In this document: positions 30,315 to 40,656 of the stretch, piece by piece
How positions within the stretch are numbered: position 1 is the first letter of the stretch
Layout of the letters: the number at the start of each line of letters is the position of its first letter
NCBI GenBank assembly: GCA_023212725.1
Contig: JALBYF010000001.1
Span: 248,001-312,000, forward strand
Direction of reading: 5' to 3'
Source of the DNA: Tranzscheliella williamsii
Lineage: Eukaryota; Basidiomycota; Ustilaginomycetes; Ustilaginales; Ustilaginaceae
Length of the DNA: 64,000 nucleotides
The notes under the pieces: model-generated
The model's database searches: none
What the model was told of the DNA's origin: nothing
Seen by the model: the letters and a program-made list of their open reading frames with translations, nothing else
Program-made: the position numbers and the translations under genes

Positions 30315-32441
30315 TCAGTAGACGATCCTGCTCGGTACGCCTCGGCCTGGGTTGCCTAAACCGACTACAGAGAGCACAGCGTCCAGCACAGGGCCGATGT
30401 AGTCGTCGACAAAGTTGTTTCCAACCACGGCGTTCGGATATCTGCCATCGAAGTAGAACGTCCGAACAGAGTTGGGCAAGTAGTTCAGCTTTCGGAACGT
30501 GTCCGCGTCCAGCGACTGGTGATTGATGTGGTAGATATCGCGCGAAGTGTTCAAGGTTAGGCCGAGCGCAATGCCGATTGACAAAAGCGCCGCGAGCAGG
30601 GAAATAAGACGGAAACCGCGGACCGGCATGAGTGTAGAGGAACCGTCCCGGAGATCCAGCTCGAATTTTTTTGATGTCAGAGGCTCTTGCGGCAAGGTGG
30701 ACTCGGGCAGCAGATCCCGGACCAGAGCCGCGGTCTCGAGCTCTTCTGTCTGTGTCCCCTGGGTGCTGAAGTCGATAGATTGGCGTGCCTTGCCAACCCT
30801 CCTTCTGCGCCTTCGGATGACCGTCTCAAAAAAGTCATCAACCTGGCTAGTGTCTTCCTCCTCCTCGACCTGTGTGTCTTCTTCTGAACTGTGCCCATTC
30901 AGTTGTATGGTTCGGGCCAGTTCGTTACCCAGTCGACGCGTGAGCGTAGGAGGGTTGCTGTTTGGCTGCAAAGACGACTCCTTCGAATGCAAGCTCGCTA
31001 CACGCCTTACCTCGTCCAGCTCCATCTCGAGCTTGTCGACAGTTTCGCGCAGCGTTTCCGTCTCGTTTTTGTAGGTCTGCAGCTTGGACCCGTCGGCCCG
31101 AGCCTTATCTAGATCTTGTTTCAATTGGCTTACACTGTGCTCGGCGGTATCTCTAGCCTGTTCGCACTCAAAGAGGTATACAGACAGCTCCTTGTATTCT
31201 TTGACTCTTCGGGCCAAGTCTTCGGTCACTTTTTGCACTTGATCCGATTCATCTTCAAGCTCACGCTTAAGCTTAGCGTTGGCCTTCTCCACAGTCTCGC
31301 TCTGTAGAGTGAGTGCTGCTAGTTGGGCTTCGTATGAGTTATTTTGCTCTTGGAGCTCGTGATACTGTGTACGGAGATCCCTTTCGTCCCTCCTGAGCGC
31401 ATGGATCTGGTTCTGCAGTTCTTCTGTTTTGGCCTGCTCTTCCAACATCGTCTCTTCGTAGTGTTCTTGCAACGTTACCAGCTTGTGTTCCAGCGTATTC
31501 ATTTTTCTCTCCTTGTCCGAGAGCGTCTGCTGAACAGCCTCAATCTTTTCGCGCTCTATGCGCAGGTCTTCCTTTAAATTGAGATTGATGGCTGCTTCGG
31601 CACTAAGTTCTCTAGACGAGTCTCGGCTGCCATCCGCGTCCCTGATGAGATGCTCGTCCAAGCTCAGATCGCCGACATCATCGGACGCTGCGCCTGGAGT
31701 GGATTCGCTGTCGGCGTCGAGTCTTGCCCCGTCCGGAAAAGAAGATACACTAGGGGAAAGATCTTCCAGCGCAGCCGACTGAGCGCTCGACTCGAGAGCA
31801 TGGATCAGGTTGACCAGCATGTCGGATGTGATTGGCACCTCTGGATTCTCTTCCGCAAAGTACTCTAGTTGTGTGAATACCTTAGGATCGATCAAAGCGT
31901 GTCCGCGCTGCCTTTCGAACTCAGTCAACATGGCGGGGAGGTTTCGACTGAGCAGGCCTGGCGCCGCCTCTGCATCGTCCTCGACCTCCTGCTGCACCTG
32001 ATGTTCCGGTAGAAACCTGTTGAAAAGAGCTTCAACCTCCTGCTGCAATTCCAGCATCCTGCTTGGATCTTCTGACACCTCCTGCTGAGCACTGCCAATG
32101 AGGAGTGCGTTGGAGAAATGACTGGAATCTGACTTTGCGCCGGTGGATGCGTCGCTGCTGCTGCTGCTGTGTTGTTGGAAGCCGCCGTAGGACGTAGCCG
32201 GCGTGTTATCGATGTCATCATCATCTTGAGGACGTTGCTCTTCGTCAAAGCCAGAAGACTGGTCGCTGCTGCCAGAGATAGAGGCATTGCGCTGGTGCTT
32301 CGGCTTCAAGACGGCAGCCTCCATCAACATCCTGCTGGACGGATGGAGTGTCTCTTGGCTGCCTTCTCTAGCGGGGAGATGCTGTGGCTTGACAGGAGTA
32401 TGGATGTCACTGAAATTGCCATGCTCCTCGGCAGCGCTCAT
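30315..32441 (-). CDS. coiled-coil protein with C-terminal membrane anchor
   Basis: 708 residues from the ATG at 32441. Residues 1-250 are acidic, Ser/Gln-rich and probably disordered. About 255-490 is a long heptad-like coiled coil (KEDLRIEREKIEAVQQTLSDK onward). A basic patch (RRRRRVGKARQS) follows. One strong transmembrane segment (LISLLAALLSIGIALGLTL) sits near residue 612-630, and 78 residues remain after it. This topology, with a large cytosolic coiled coil, one TM near the C-terminus and a short lumenal tail, is shared by golgins and by KASH-type nuclear-envelope proteins. The tail lacks the classical PPPX ending, so neither is proven. I recognise no named family. Confidence 0.75.
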   Translation of the reverse strand: MSAAEEHGNFSDIHTPVKPQHLPAREGSQETLHPSSRMLMEAAVLKPKHQRNASISGSSDQSSGFDEEQRPQDDDDIDNTPATSYGGFQQHSSSSSDASTGAKSDSSHFSNALLIGSAQQEVSEDPSRMLELQQEVEALFNRFLPEHQVQQEVEDDAEAAPGLLSRNLPAMLTEFERQRGHALIDPKVFTQLEYFAEENPEVPITSDMLVNLIHALESSAQSAALEDLSPSVSSFPDGARLDADSESTPGAASDDVGDLSLDEHLIRDADGSRDSSRELSAEAAINLNLKEDLRIEREKIEAVQQTLSDKERKMNTLEHKLVTLQEHYEETMLEEQAKTEELQNQIHALRRDERDLRTQYHELQEQNNSYEAQLAALTLQSETVEKANAKLKRELEDESDQVQKVTEDLARRVKEYKELSVYLFECEQARDTAEHSVSQLKQDLDKARADGSKLQTYKNETETLRETVDKLEMELDEVRRVASLHSKESSLQPNSNPPTLTRRLGNELARTIQLNGHSSEEDTQVEEEEDTSQVDDFFETVIRRRRRRVGKARQSIDFSTQGTQTEELETAALVRDLLPESTLPQEPLTSKKFELDLRDGSSTLMPVRGFRLISLLAALLSIGIALGLTLNTSRDIYHINHQSLDADTFRKLNYLPNSVRTFYFDGRYPNAVVGNNFVDDYIGPVLDAVLSVVGLGNPGRGVPSRIVY

Positions 32442-33255
32442 CTTTGCAACAGAGATACGCGCACTTCTCTCGTGTTGGTTGTCAGTCTACCAACCCGAGT
32501 CATACGTCGGGGTCGAGCCTACGGTCTGAGGAGGACGAGATCGTGTGGATTCGGCGCAGCTACGAGCGCTGTGCTCTGGCAGAGATGCTTAAAGGCAGGC
32601 AGGGCGAGTGGTTGCAAATGAGCCCCAATGCTGAGCCAGAATGGACGTAGCGACGCCGCAAATGGATAGTGTAGAGCGTGTGCAAGTGTGACAACGGGGC
32701 GGATGAGCAAAGGGATGCGAGTCTACCCGACGGCTTGTCAATTGTCCATTCCAAGTCACAATCCACGGAATCAAAATTAGGGTTACGCTCGTTTTGCGTA
32801 TTCGTGTTGTTAGCCGTTCTACACACTGCTAACGATGGATTCGGTAGCGATATATTGCGCCTCACCTTCCTAATTCGTCTTGCATCGGAGCTCCCGAAAA
32901 TACGATCGTCTACGCTGCCAACTTTGGCCAAATGCAAAAGCTGTGGACCACGAAATTGCCCATTGTGATTCCGTCTACACTAATGTTAAACTATCATTAA
33001 GACCAACACTTCCACTTGTAACTTGTGACTGTGACTGCGCTCCCAACTGTAGGTAAGCGTGCATGCACTTCGGAACCCTTCCGACACGATTAGCACCCGC
33101 CGACTTCTTGTCTGCCCATTCAGACCGAATCTCCGCTCTCAGACAGGTTGTCTGCTCTCCAAACTGTCCTCTGCTCTGGCTGCCGACGACTGTTGTAGGT
33201 GTCAGCCTTTGTGCCGAACGCAGGCGGCAAGCAGACACACCTGTATTCCTCAACC
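32442..33255. promoter_or_regulatory. divergent promoter region, coiled-coil protein / MON2
   Basis: 814 nt between divergent starts. It contains ACTTGTAACTTGTGACTGTGACTGCG at about 33014-33039, resembling the element upstream of GDA1, and ATTAGGGTTAC at about 32777. A GTAAGC donor-like site at about 33053 and TTGTAG at 33193-33198 could bound a leader intron of MON2, but support is weak. Confidence 0.4.
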
Positions 33256-36200
33256 ATGTCGCAGCTGTTAGCTTCAGAGCTTACCTCTCTTGCCTCCGAA
33301 GCAAGACGGAAGCATCCCGAAATCAAGCAAGCCGCCGATAGCATATTGGCGCGGCTGAAATCAGAGCCAGAAAAGACGCTAGCAGCATGTCGGCACGATA
33401 CCGCTCCTGCTGCGGATCATCCGCTCCTCAAACCAGTACTGTTGAGCTGCGACACTAAGCTGCCCAAGGTGATTTCGCTCGGTTTGGGTTTGCTTCAGAG
33501 GCTCCTCCTGCAGAAACTCGTTCCGGACCATTCCATACCCACCATCATATCTACCCTCAACAAGCTCCTCACACCGCCGGGCAGGAGCGACGTCGATGCC
33601 CAGCTCAAGATTTTGCAGATCGCCTCCGCTTTGCTATCTTCCTACCCGAACATACACAATGCCGACCTGGCGGAAACCCTTATGTTGGGTTTCAGGCTGC
33701 AAGATGGCAGCAAAGTCGCCGTAGTTAGCTCCACAGCTGCCGCCACCCTTAGGCAAAGCGTCATGGCCGTCTTCGACAAGGTCAAGGATGAAGATGAAAT
33801 TTTAGACGGCATCAAAGGCGGGGGTGAGGAGGCTGCCGCCGCTGCTCCTCTTGCTGCCATGTCCGTCGACATCCCAGGAGGCGCAGTGACTCTATTTCCC
33901 TCGTCTCGCGATGCTTACCTTGTCTTCTCCGATCTTTGCTCGCTCGCCAGCGGGGAAGAGACTTCCTTCCTGTCATTGACATCTCTGTCCAAGACCTTTT
34001 CGCTCGAACTCATCGAAAGCGTTCTCACCAACCATCCCCTTCTGTTTACCTCGCATAAGGGGCCTGCCTCAACCACCAACGCTCATCCAGAGCTTCTCTT
34101 TCTTCTCAGGTCCAAGACATGTCCACTTCTCATTAAGGCTTTGAGCGAACCTCCGGCCTTTCCCGTCTACCTGCGGCTCACGCGATTGCTCTTCCTGCTA
34201 CTGCGCCAGTTCAGCACAGAAATCGTATTGGAGGTTGAGATCTTGATGGCCATCTTGTTGAGGTCCGTCTCTACCTCCTCACAGGACGCCAAGTCTCATG
34301 GCGGTTCGAGCCCGCTCGTCTGGCAGCAGGTCTTGGGCCTCGAAGTGATTCGCAGTCTCTGCTCGGATGATGTCTTCCTTCGCCATCTTTGGCAATGGTA
34401 CGATTCCGATTTCGCCACTCAGGCCGAGGATGGTGAAACAACCGGCTCCGCCAGGGTCTTTGCCAAGCTTGTTGAGACTTTGCAGACTGTCGTTCTTCGA
34501 GGCGAACGATCATTCGCTCTGGAAGCCTCGCTTGGCGACGTTACATCAATGCAGACAGATGCTCCAGAGAGTCCTCGGCGCAGTCGAATGCGTGACAGCA
34601 TGGAGCGTAGCTACAGCGGCTTTTACGAGGCTGCCGCTGGTGTGGCAAGTGCAGCCATGTCCGGTGTTTTCTCCTCAGGAGAGGCAGCTGGTACAGAATC
34701 GCTCAACGCCACAAGCTCACCAGCCGTACAGATCATTGATCAGCTAGACAAATCAGATCCTCCCACGAATGGCTCGGCAACTCTACCCAAAACCTACCCT
34801 CAGCTTCTTGCGTTGCAGTCGGTTCTCTTCCTGACACAATCCATGGCAGGCTACGCTCTGCCACTTTACTCCAAATTCGTCAACTCACGCTCAAACACAG
34901 CAGCGCCTGCTCCACCAGCCATGAAGGATACTGACATCGATCATCTGAGGTCAGAGAGCGACAAACAGGGGCTGCGCATTACCAGGGCTATGCTTGTCGG
35001 CTCCTCTCTTCGCTTAAGCGATATCCTTGGTCGCTACCTTCGCATCAGATGCTCAGACTCCTTCTTCGAGGAGACACTACTAGCGTTGAGAAACCTGACA
35101 AACGTCACTGGGGCTCTTGGGCTGGAAAAGGAGCGTGACACTATCCTACTCAAGTTGATTGTGTTCGGTGTCCCCGGCTGGAATCCTCGGTCAACAGTGG
35201 ATGTACGCGAACCCCAACAAGGTCCGACCATCTCAAACCGCAATCTAGCCTGTTTGAAGGCATTTGCTCAGGTGGCCCATTACTTGTCCGGAAGCCTCGG
35301 CAGCTTCTGGTATCAGGTTCTTAGTGGTCTCTGCAGCGCACAAAGCCTTCTTGGGACGTTGGACCCCTCAGTTTCCAGAACAAGTTTGGATGCACTGAGC
35401 GAAGAGACGGATCAAGACTTGAGAGGCAAAAACGGATATACCACACTCTCTACCCTCACTCATACCTCGATGTCCGCTCTCGAATCTCGCTCTGGCAAAA
35501 ATCAGCTTCAGCTGCTCAACCCGGCCGAACTACAACCATCCAAGATCGATGCACAGATACAAAGCGTCTTTCGGAACAGCGCCTCCCTTGACGACTTCGC
35601 TTTCCAGGACTTCATATCAGCTCTGTGTTGTCTCAGTGGCGATCTTCTGCAAGGCTCATCGACAGAAGCTTCAACGACAGGCGAGGAAATTCCACGAACA
35701 TCAGGGCTCAATAGTCGACGCAAATCCGGAAGGAAAGGAGATGATCCCGCCGCTTTCTTCCCTGTCTATTGCGTGGGCGTTGTTGGTAGGCTTAACGTAG
35801 CTCGATTATGTCGGCTACCTGCTGAAAAAGGCTGGGATCTGGTCTTCGGTCACCTTGGCAACGCCTGTTCGGCCCCGAACATTCCGGTTTCCTGGCGTCT
35901 TCAGGCGAACGAGGTTAGCAACGCACTCCTGTTCGCCGCTATGGTAGAAAACAGCGAGCACGACGATCAGCAGGAGCGACTTCGAGTCCAAACTCAAGTG
36001 ATAATGGCCCTCTCGCAAGCATCTGTTCTGGATCAACGAGCTTCTCTCATAGCGGACATCGAGATTAGGAAAGCCTCCGTCGACACTTTACGCAAAGTGC
36101 TCGAAACCTATGGTCATTCCCTGCTCTTTGGATGGGAGATCATCTTTGATGCGTGCTCCAGTACTTGCAGACAGGTTCCCGGAGGTGCGAATACGGCAGA

Positions 36201-38676
36201 GACGCATACCATATCGGCACAGAAAGCTCAAGTCCACCTGGTCAAAGCCGGCTTTGCCTGTCTACAGCTCATCTGTTCCAACTTCCTTTCAGCCTTAGAC
36301 CTAACCGAAATCAGGAAATGCATTGGGTGCCTCAAGGTTTTCGGCAGTCAGGAATCGGATGTCAACGTTGCCCTCACCGCTAACGGATGCCTTTGGGGCG
36401 TCACGGCGGAAATGTCAGCGCGGACAAACACGGAAGCGGGTTCAGAGAGCACAGCAATTGCCGAGGTTCGGGACCTTTGGCTCTTTCTACTCCAATGTCT
36501 GCTGTCCATTTCCCAGGACACGCGCTCAGAGGTTCGCAACGGCGCCATCTCAAATCTGTTTCGCGTTTTACAGCAATATGGCGACACGCTGCAAGCACAA
36601 GTATGGGCAGAGATTGCTAACACTATCCTATTCCCGCTCATCAAGACGCTTCAAGCCACAATTCTGGATCTGAGTCTCGATCACTCTGCGACTACGGCAT
36701 CTAAAGATCGTGAGGCTGAACTCATGGGCCTGCATCCTAGTCAGCTGAAGCAATGGCAAGAGAGCCAGTGCTTAGCTTTTGTGCAATTGGGAGAGGTGGT
36801 AAGAGACTTTTTGGTTCCCAAGCTCATTGACTCTGATGATTTCGAGGATATTTGGCGTACTCTTCTTTCACTTACGAAGACTGCATTCACAGTTGGACCG
36901 GCAGATTTATCGCAGGCCGCCATCAAGTGCTTCACTTTGGCTGTCTCTGCTGATATAGAAGGTCAGCAAGCCGTGGAAATAGTTACTTCTAGGATTTACA
37001 AGGCTTGGAACGCTGCTTGGGAGAGCTGGGTCGAGATAGGATCCCGTATAACGCAGAGCAAACGCGCAGAACCGTCGTCTGTGGAGGAGGCGGAGAAGCC
37101 TCTTGTGTCAATTCTCACGCAAAAAAATCTGCTCGCCTATATTCAGGCCTTCCCACACATCTATCGGATCATTCGGCCCACCTTCAACACCCAGGACGTA
37201 GAGATGCTCCTAGATTCTTTGAAAGGATGTACAGCTTACACCAAGAGCCCAGACCATGTTCCGGATGTCGATCATCTATCGAGCGTGCAAGAAGCTGCTA
37301 GAGCGTCTGCCCGATCTGTCATCGAGATCGAAGGAGCACCGCCTCTGGTAATGAAGGACTTAGCCGAGGCGATTTGCCTGGTATTCTCTGCTGTTCCGCC
37401 GGAAGCGGGGCGCCGGACGCCGACGTTCGTAGCGCTATCAAGGACCAGTATCGATGAAGCCTTTGAGATCTACCAAGCTCACGAGCAAGACGTAAGCCTC
37501 TACAAAAGCGGCGCTTTCGAAAGTTTGCTCTCAGCTCTCATGGTGCCCATGAAACTGAAGTACGACTGCCCGGAGCCATCATCCAAAAGCGCCACGTCGA
37601 AGAAGCGCGCGTTGTGGCAGCTCGCCACAATTGCTTATTGCAAGGTCCTGTCCATCTGCTGTTCACGGCTCCAAAGCAAAGCAGACGCCGGTCAGCTCGA
37701 AGCGTCGAAACTGAGAGACGTCTGGGCCAAAATTATCGAGGTGCTCGAAGGGGCACTGTTGGCTGATACTGCCGCTGCACTTTTGCTGCCTAAAGACGAG
37801 AGGGATGCAGACGAGCAATTTGGGCTGTCTCTTATTGGTACGACGGAATGCTTCGTACTGCCACACCTCGGGTCCGAGGACGTGCCTGACGGCCTCATCG
37901 ATCGCTTCGCTAAAGCCCTCGCCAATGCCTCAAGGCTGTATTCGACGGAAGAAGATGGACAACGCAGTCAGTCGGACGGCACAACTAAGGAAGTTTCACC
38001 TCTTCCTAACGAAAGGTTCGGCTACTGGTGCTTCGACTTGCTGTTTCTGGGCTGTTCAACCGACTACTGTCAGCGTCCTGGGATCACTGGCAAAGGGCCG
38101 GCTGAGGCTGAGCGAGTAGCGTCCGTTCTGCTTTCTCATCTCCTCCACCGGAGCCAGGACGTCTTCGCCTCCTACGTGCGGGATTCGACGATACGTGGTA
38201 TGAATCCCATGCACAGGATTCGGGAAGAGGAGCTCAATTACATTCTTGACAAGTACTTGCTTCTGAAGGTCAATCCACAAGCATACAAGGCGAATCCAGG
38301 TGCGGCGTCAGATGTCTCCATGGAGCGACCTGACGGGCTCCTGGCGCGGCACCAATCTCGGCGAGTCCATCTCTTCTCGGCCTACCGACACCTGACTCTT
38401 CTGCTGGGACTCCAGCGGCCGTCGGGCTCCTCCCCGGTAATTGCCACCATTGGCTCGTCTCTTCCCCAACTCACCCCTTCCCGGCTTGCAAAGCTGGAGG
38501 GAGAGTTTTCGACACTAGGTCTTCAGCTTGGAGTTGTGGGGCGATCACGGAACGTATTGCAGCGCAGTGGCGAACTGGAAGGCGAAGAACCAGTGCCTGC
38601 TAAGGTGTCGGCCCGAGACCTCGCTGCACAAGCGCTGGACCTGATCGGCGACGAACTGGGCATCGCTCCGTTGTAA
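33256..38676 (+). CDS. MON2: MON2, large Sec7/BIG-related Golgi-endosome trafficking protein
   Basis: 1806 residues from the ATG at 33256 (context CAACCATGTC). The open frame continues upstream to a GTG at 33199, which is not a likely start. The N-terminus (QLLASELTSLASEARRKHPE, then KPVLLSCDTKLPKVISLGLGLLQRLL) matches the DCB region of MON2 proteins. Helical-repeat sequence continues to the end, including a LRNLTN-type HUS-region segment and the C-terminal HDS-like part. No Sec7 exchange domain is present, as expected for MON2. With DOP1 and the Neo1 flippase it acts in endosome-to-Golgi recycling and vacuolar sorting. It is the longest gene in the window and is intron-free. Confidence 0.9.
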   Translation: MSQLLASELTSLASEARRKHPEIKQAADSILARLKSEPEKTLAACRHDTAPAADHPLLKPVLLSCDTKLPKVISLGLGLLQRLLLQKLVPDHSIPTIISTLNKLLTPPGRSDVDAQLKILQIASALLSSYPNIHNADLAETLMLGFRLQDGSKVAVVSSTAAATLRQSVMAVFDKVKDEDEILDGIKGGGEEAAAAAPLAAMSVDIPGGAVTLFPSSRDAYLVFSDLCSLASGEETSFLSLTSLSKTFSLELIESVLTNHPLLFTSHKGPASTTNAHPELLFLLRSKTCPLLIKALSEPPAFPVYLRLTRLLFLLLRQFSTEIVLEVEILMAILLRSVSTSSQDAKSHGGSSPLVWQQVLGLEVIRSLCSDDVFLRHLWQWYDSDFATQAEDGETTGSARVFAKLVETLQTVVLRGERSFALEASLGDVTSMQTDAPESPRRSRMRDSMERSYSGFYEAAAGVASAAMSGVFSSGEAAGTESLNATSSPAVQIIDQLDKSDPPTNGSATLPKTYPQLLALQSVLFLTQSMAGYALPLYSKFVNSRSNTAAPAPPAMKDTDIDHLRSESDKQGLRITRAMLVGSSLRLSDILGRYLRIRCSDSFFEETLLALRNLTNVTGALGLEKERDTILLKLIVFGVPGWNPRSTVDVREPQQGPTISNRNLACLKAFAQVAHYLSGSLGSFWYQVLSGLCSAQSLLGTLDPSVSRTSLDALSEETDQDLRGKNGYTTLSTLTHTSMSALESRSGKNQLQLLNPAELQPSKIDAQIQSVFRNSASLDDFAFQDFISALCCLSGDLLQGSSTEASTTGEEIPRTSGLNSRRKSGRKGDDPAAFFPVYCVGVVGRLNVARLCRLPAEKGWDLVFGHLGNACSAPNIPVSWRLQANEVSNALLFAAMVENSEHDDQQERLRVQTQVIMALSQASVLDQRASLIADIEIRKASVDTLRKVLETYGHSLLFGWEIIFDACSSTCRQVPGGANTAETHTISAQKAQVHLVKAGFACLQLICSNFLSALDLTEIRKCIGCLKVFGSQESDVNVALTANGCLWGVTAEMSARTNTEAGSESTAIAEVRDLWLFLLQCLLSISQDTRSEVRNGAISNLFRVLQQYGDTLQAQVWAEIANTILFPLIKTLQATILDLSLDHSATTASKDREAELMGLHPSQLKQWQESQCLAFVQLGEVVRDFLVPKLIDSDDFEDIWRTLLSLTKTAFTVGPADLSQAAIKCFTLAVSADIEGQQAVEIVTSRIYKAWNAAWESWVEIGSRITQSKRAEPSSVEEAEKPLVSILTQKNLLAYIQAFPHIYRIIRPTFNTQDVEMLLDSLKGCTAYTKSPDHVPDVDHLSSVQEAARASARSVIEIEGAPPLVMKDLAEAICLVFSAVPPEAGRRTPTFVALSRTSIDEAFEIYQAHEQDVSLYKSGAFESLLSALMVPMKLKYDCPEPSSKSATSKKRALWQLATIAYCKVLSICCSRLQSKADAGQLEASKLRDVWAKIIEVLEGALLADTAAALLLPKDERDADEQFGLSLIGTTECFVLPHLGSEDVPDGLIDRFAKALANASRLYSTEEDGQRSQSDGTTKEVSPLPNERFGYWCFDLLFLGCSTDYCQRPGITGKGPAEAERVASVLLSHLLHRSQDVFASYVRDSTIRGMNPMHRIREEELNYILDKYLLLKVNPQAYKANPGAASDVSMERPDGLLARHQSRRVHLFSAYRHLTLLLGLQRPSGSSPVIATIGSSLPQLTPSRLAKLEGEFSTLGLQLGVVGRSRNVLQRSGELEGEEPVPAKVSARDLAAQALDLIGDELGIAPL

Positions 38677-38916
38677 GGTGCTCAGGCTGGCGAGTTTACA
38701 TCGAGGAAAAACGCATTGCAATTATAGAGGTCTACTGCTGTAGTGACAGGCCCGAGCATACGTAAGGTTGGTGATCGGCAAGAACCACGGTAGTGCCCAG
38801 CTTATGTACAACGATAGCGTTGGGTTGACGAGGGCCAGTGGAGAAGGAAGGGGAAGACAGAGTGTCAGTTCGGTTGGTTCAAGGAGCAGCCTTTACCACT
38901 CTTGAGCGGCCACTTC

Positions 38917-40029
38917 TCAATGGGAAGGGTGAAGTTTGTGCCTACGGCGACGCGGCTGGGCGGGAGCGTCGACGTCTCGTTTACGGAAGCCCATGTCGCT
39001 GAGCCCTTTGGTATAGTCGCGTACTGAACCTGAGGTGGCGCCCGTGGGCGTATCATTTGTTGACGCTGGCCCGACCAGGTGCGGCTCCCGGCCACCTGGC
39101 TGCGCAACGCCGCTGGTGTCGCCGGAGCCAGGCCTGTGGGCAGAGTCGCCCGGCGCAATCGGCTGTTTTGAAACGTCGTAAATGTCATCATTTCCTGTCC
39201 CTCCGTGGGCAGCGGTGCCGAGAGAGACAAACCGAGGAGATGCGTTGGCGTGCGGGTCGGCGGCCACGACAGGATCCTGAGGGTGGTCGTCGGATACTGT
39301 GAGGGGCTGGACGCGGGCCTGGTCTGCTGCCTTTGCACCTGCGTGCGGGTCGGCCGCCACGGGTTTGCCGGCCGAAGCGGGAGCAGGAGGAGAGTGGGCA
39401 GCGCCGGGCTTGGGGGCAGGTGGAGAGCTAGCCATACCCGACGGGGGACCGCTAGCATGCTTGGGGCTGTACATGGCGGTGAGGGTGTCCCACTGGTCGA
39501 GGGGGAGGCATTGGGCGAGCTGAACCTGTACCCGGGCGTACGGGCTGGCGCTGGCGGGGTCGACGAGGGTGGCGCACAGGTTCTTGCAGCGCGTGCCGTG
39601 CGGGCAGGCGGCCTGGACCGGGTGGACGATGTTGGTGGGGCGCGCGTCGGCATCCGTGGTGCCGCAGAGCGCGCGGAGATTGTTTCCGCCAAAGAGGCAG
39701 CGCGCATACATCAGATACGGCAGCTGAGTGTACGTGCGCCCGTAGCCCTGCGTCAGCGACGGATCGTAGGCGCACAGAGCCGTCCCGTCCAGCTCATCCA
39801 CCGCAGCGCCCTCGTCAAACGCCACACTCGAAAGGTTGGGCCGGAAGAAATACGAGTAATGCGAGCCCAGCCCCACTTCGACAGCCTGGCATCGGCCAGG
39901 CTGCACACGGTACGCACCCACATCCGCTCGGCCGTCCGCCGACAGCTGGTACGCCACTACGCCGCGCAATACGCATAGAGCGATGCCGCACATGCCCAGC
40001 TTCAACACCAGACCGCCGAAGTTTCGCAT
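38917..40029 (-). CDS. secreted Cys-rich protein with disordered tail
   Basis: Start chosen at the ATG at 40029 (370 aa), because MRNFGGLVLKLGMCGIALCV opens a clear signal peptide ending at about GVVAYQ. An in-frame ATG at 40062 would add 11 residues before it. The first about 170 mature residues form a probable globular domain with eight cysteines (GRCQ, ALCAY, ARCLFGG, ALCGT, ACPHGTRCKNLC, AQCLP), including the conserved-looking segment QLPYLMYARCLFGGNN. The remaining 180 residues are Pro/Ala/Asp/Gly-rich and end in basic clusters (GFRKRD, PRRRRHK) that could be Kex2-type sites. I recognise no named domain. An apoplastic or cell-wall role is inferred from export. The whole gene is GC-rich. 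Confidence 0.72.
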   Translation of the reverse strand: MRNFGGLVLKLGMCGIALCVLRGVVAYQLSADGRADVGAYRVQPGRCQAVEVGLGSHYSYFFRPNLSSVAFDEGAAVDELDGTALCAYDPSLTQGYGRTYTQLPYLMYARCLFGGNNLRALCGTTDADARPTNIVHPVQAACPHGTRCKNLCATLVDPASASPYARVQVQLAQCLPLDQWDTLTAMYSPKHASGPPSGMASSPPAPKPGAAHSPPAPASAGKPVAADPHAGAKAADQARVQPLTVSDDHPQDPVVAADPHANASPRFVSLGTAAHGGTGNDDIYDVSKQPIAPGDSAHRPGSGDTSGVAQPGGREPHLVGPASTNDTPTGATSGSVRDYTKGLSDMGFRKRDVDAPAQPRRRRHKLHPSH

Positions 40030-40656
40030 CGTGGACAAAGAGGTGCCACCCCACGACGTCATGAGTCAAAAAAGAGCCGCGAAAAGCGAGACTTGCGGGA
40101 TCCGATCTGCACCGGTCACGGAGCCATGCACCTTGCAGCCAGCGCCAGGCTCGAACGAGAGAACCGCCGGCTTTGACTCCCACGGAAGGGCGGCAGCGCG
40201 AGCAGCGTAGAAAAAGCCAGCGCGGACAGTGGTCTGGGAGGGACGTGAATGCCACGGACTCAGGCTGTAAGGCGCGGCGCTTTGTATGAAGAGCGTTTCC
40301 GAAAGGGAGAGGATCAAAGGCAAAGAATTTGGGATGGACAACTTCCGTCCGTGTGGGCGCCACGCTCAGCCGTGTTCCAGGGGCCAGACTTCATTAGGCC
40401 AGAGCCCGGAGGGCGATGCCACGCAAGTGGTGGGCGGAGTTCATGGCAGCCTTTCATCTAACGCCGAGACAGAACACGACAACAATGCTTGCTTGCTCTC
40501 CCGTGGCAGAAATGGCACCTATCGGAGAAAAGCCACGTTCTGCCCAAGGGGGGTACTCGGGCGGGACGCTGTTCGTTATGGGCAAGTGGTGTGTGGCCTC
40601 TGATATGATTAGTATAACGGAGCGCAAGGGTAAAATGATACAGTAGAGATGAAAGG
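40030..40656. other. intergenic, promoter of the secreted protein and 3' UTR of UGO1
   Basis: About 590-630 nt between two minus-strand genes. No gene is supported; the plus frames at 40249-40646 have no recognisable product. Confidence 0.4.

Noticed and set aside
32769..32790. ATTAGGGTTAC telobox-like word upstream of the coiled-coil gene
   Set aside because: Single occurrence, no clear position rule relative to starts, so no regulatory claim is made.
38865..39707. 280-codon minus-strand frame overlapping the secreted-protein gene
   Set aside because: Same strand but a different frame; its Pro/Arg/Thr-rich low-complexity translation has no signal peptide, whereas the overlapping frame has one plus ordered cysteines.
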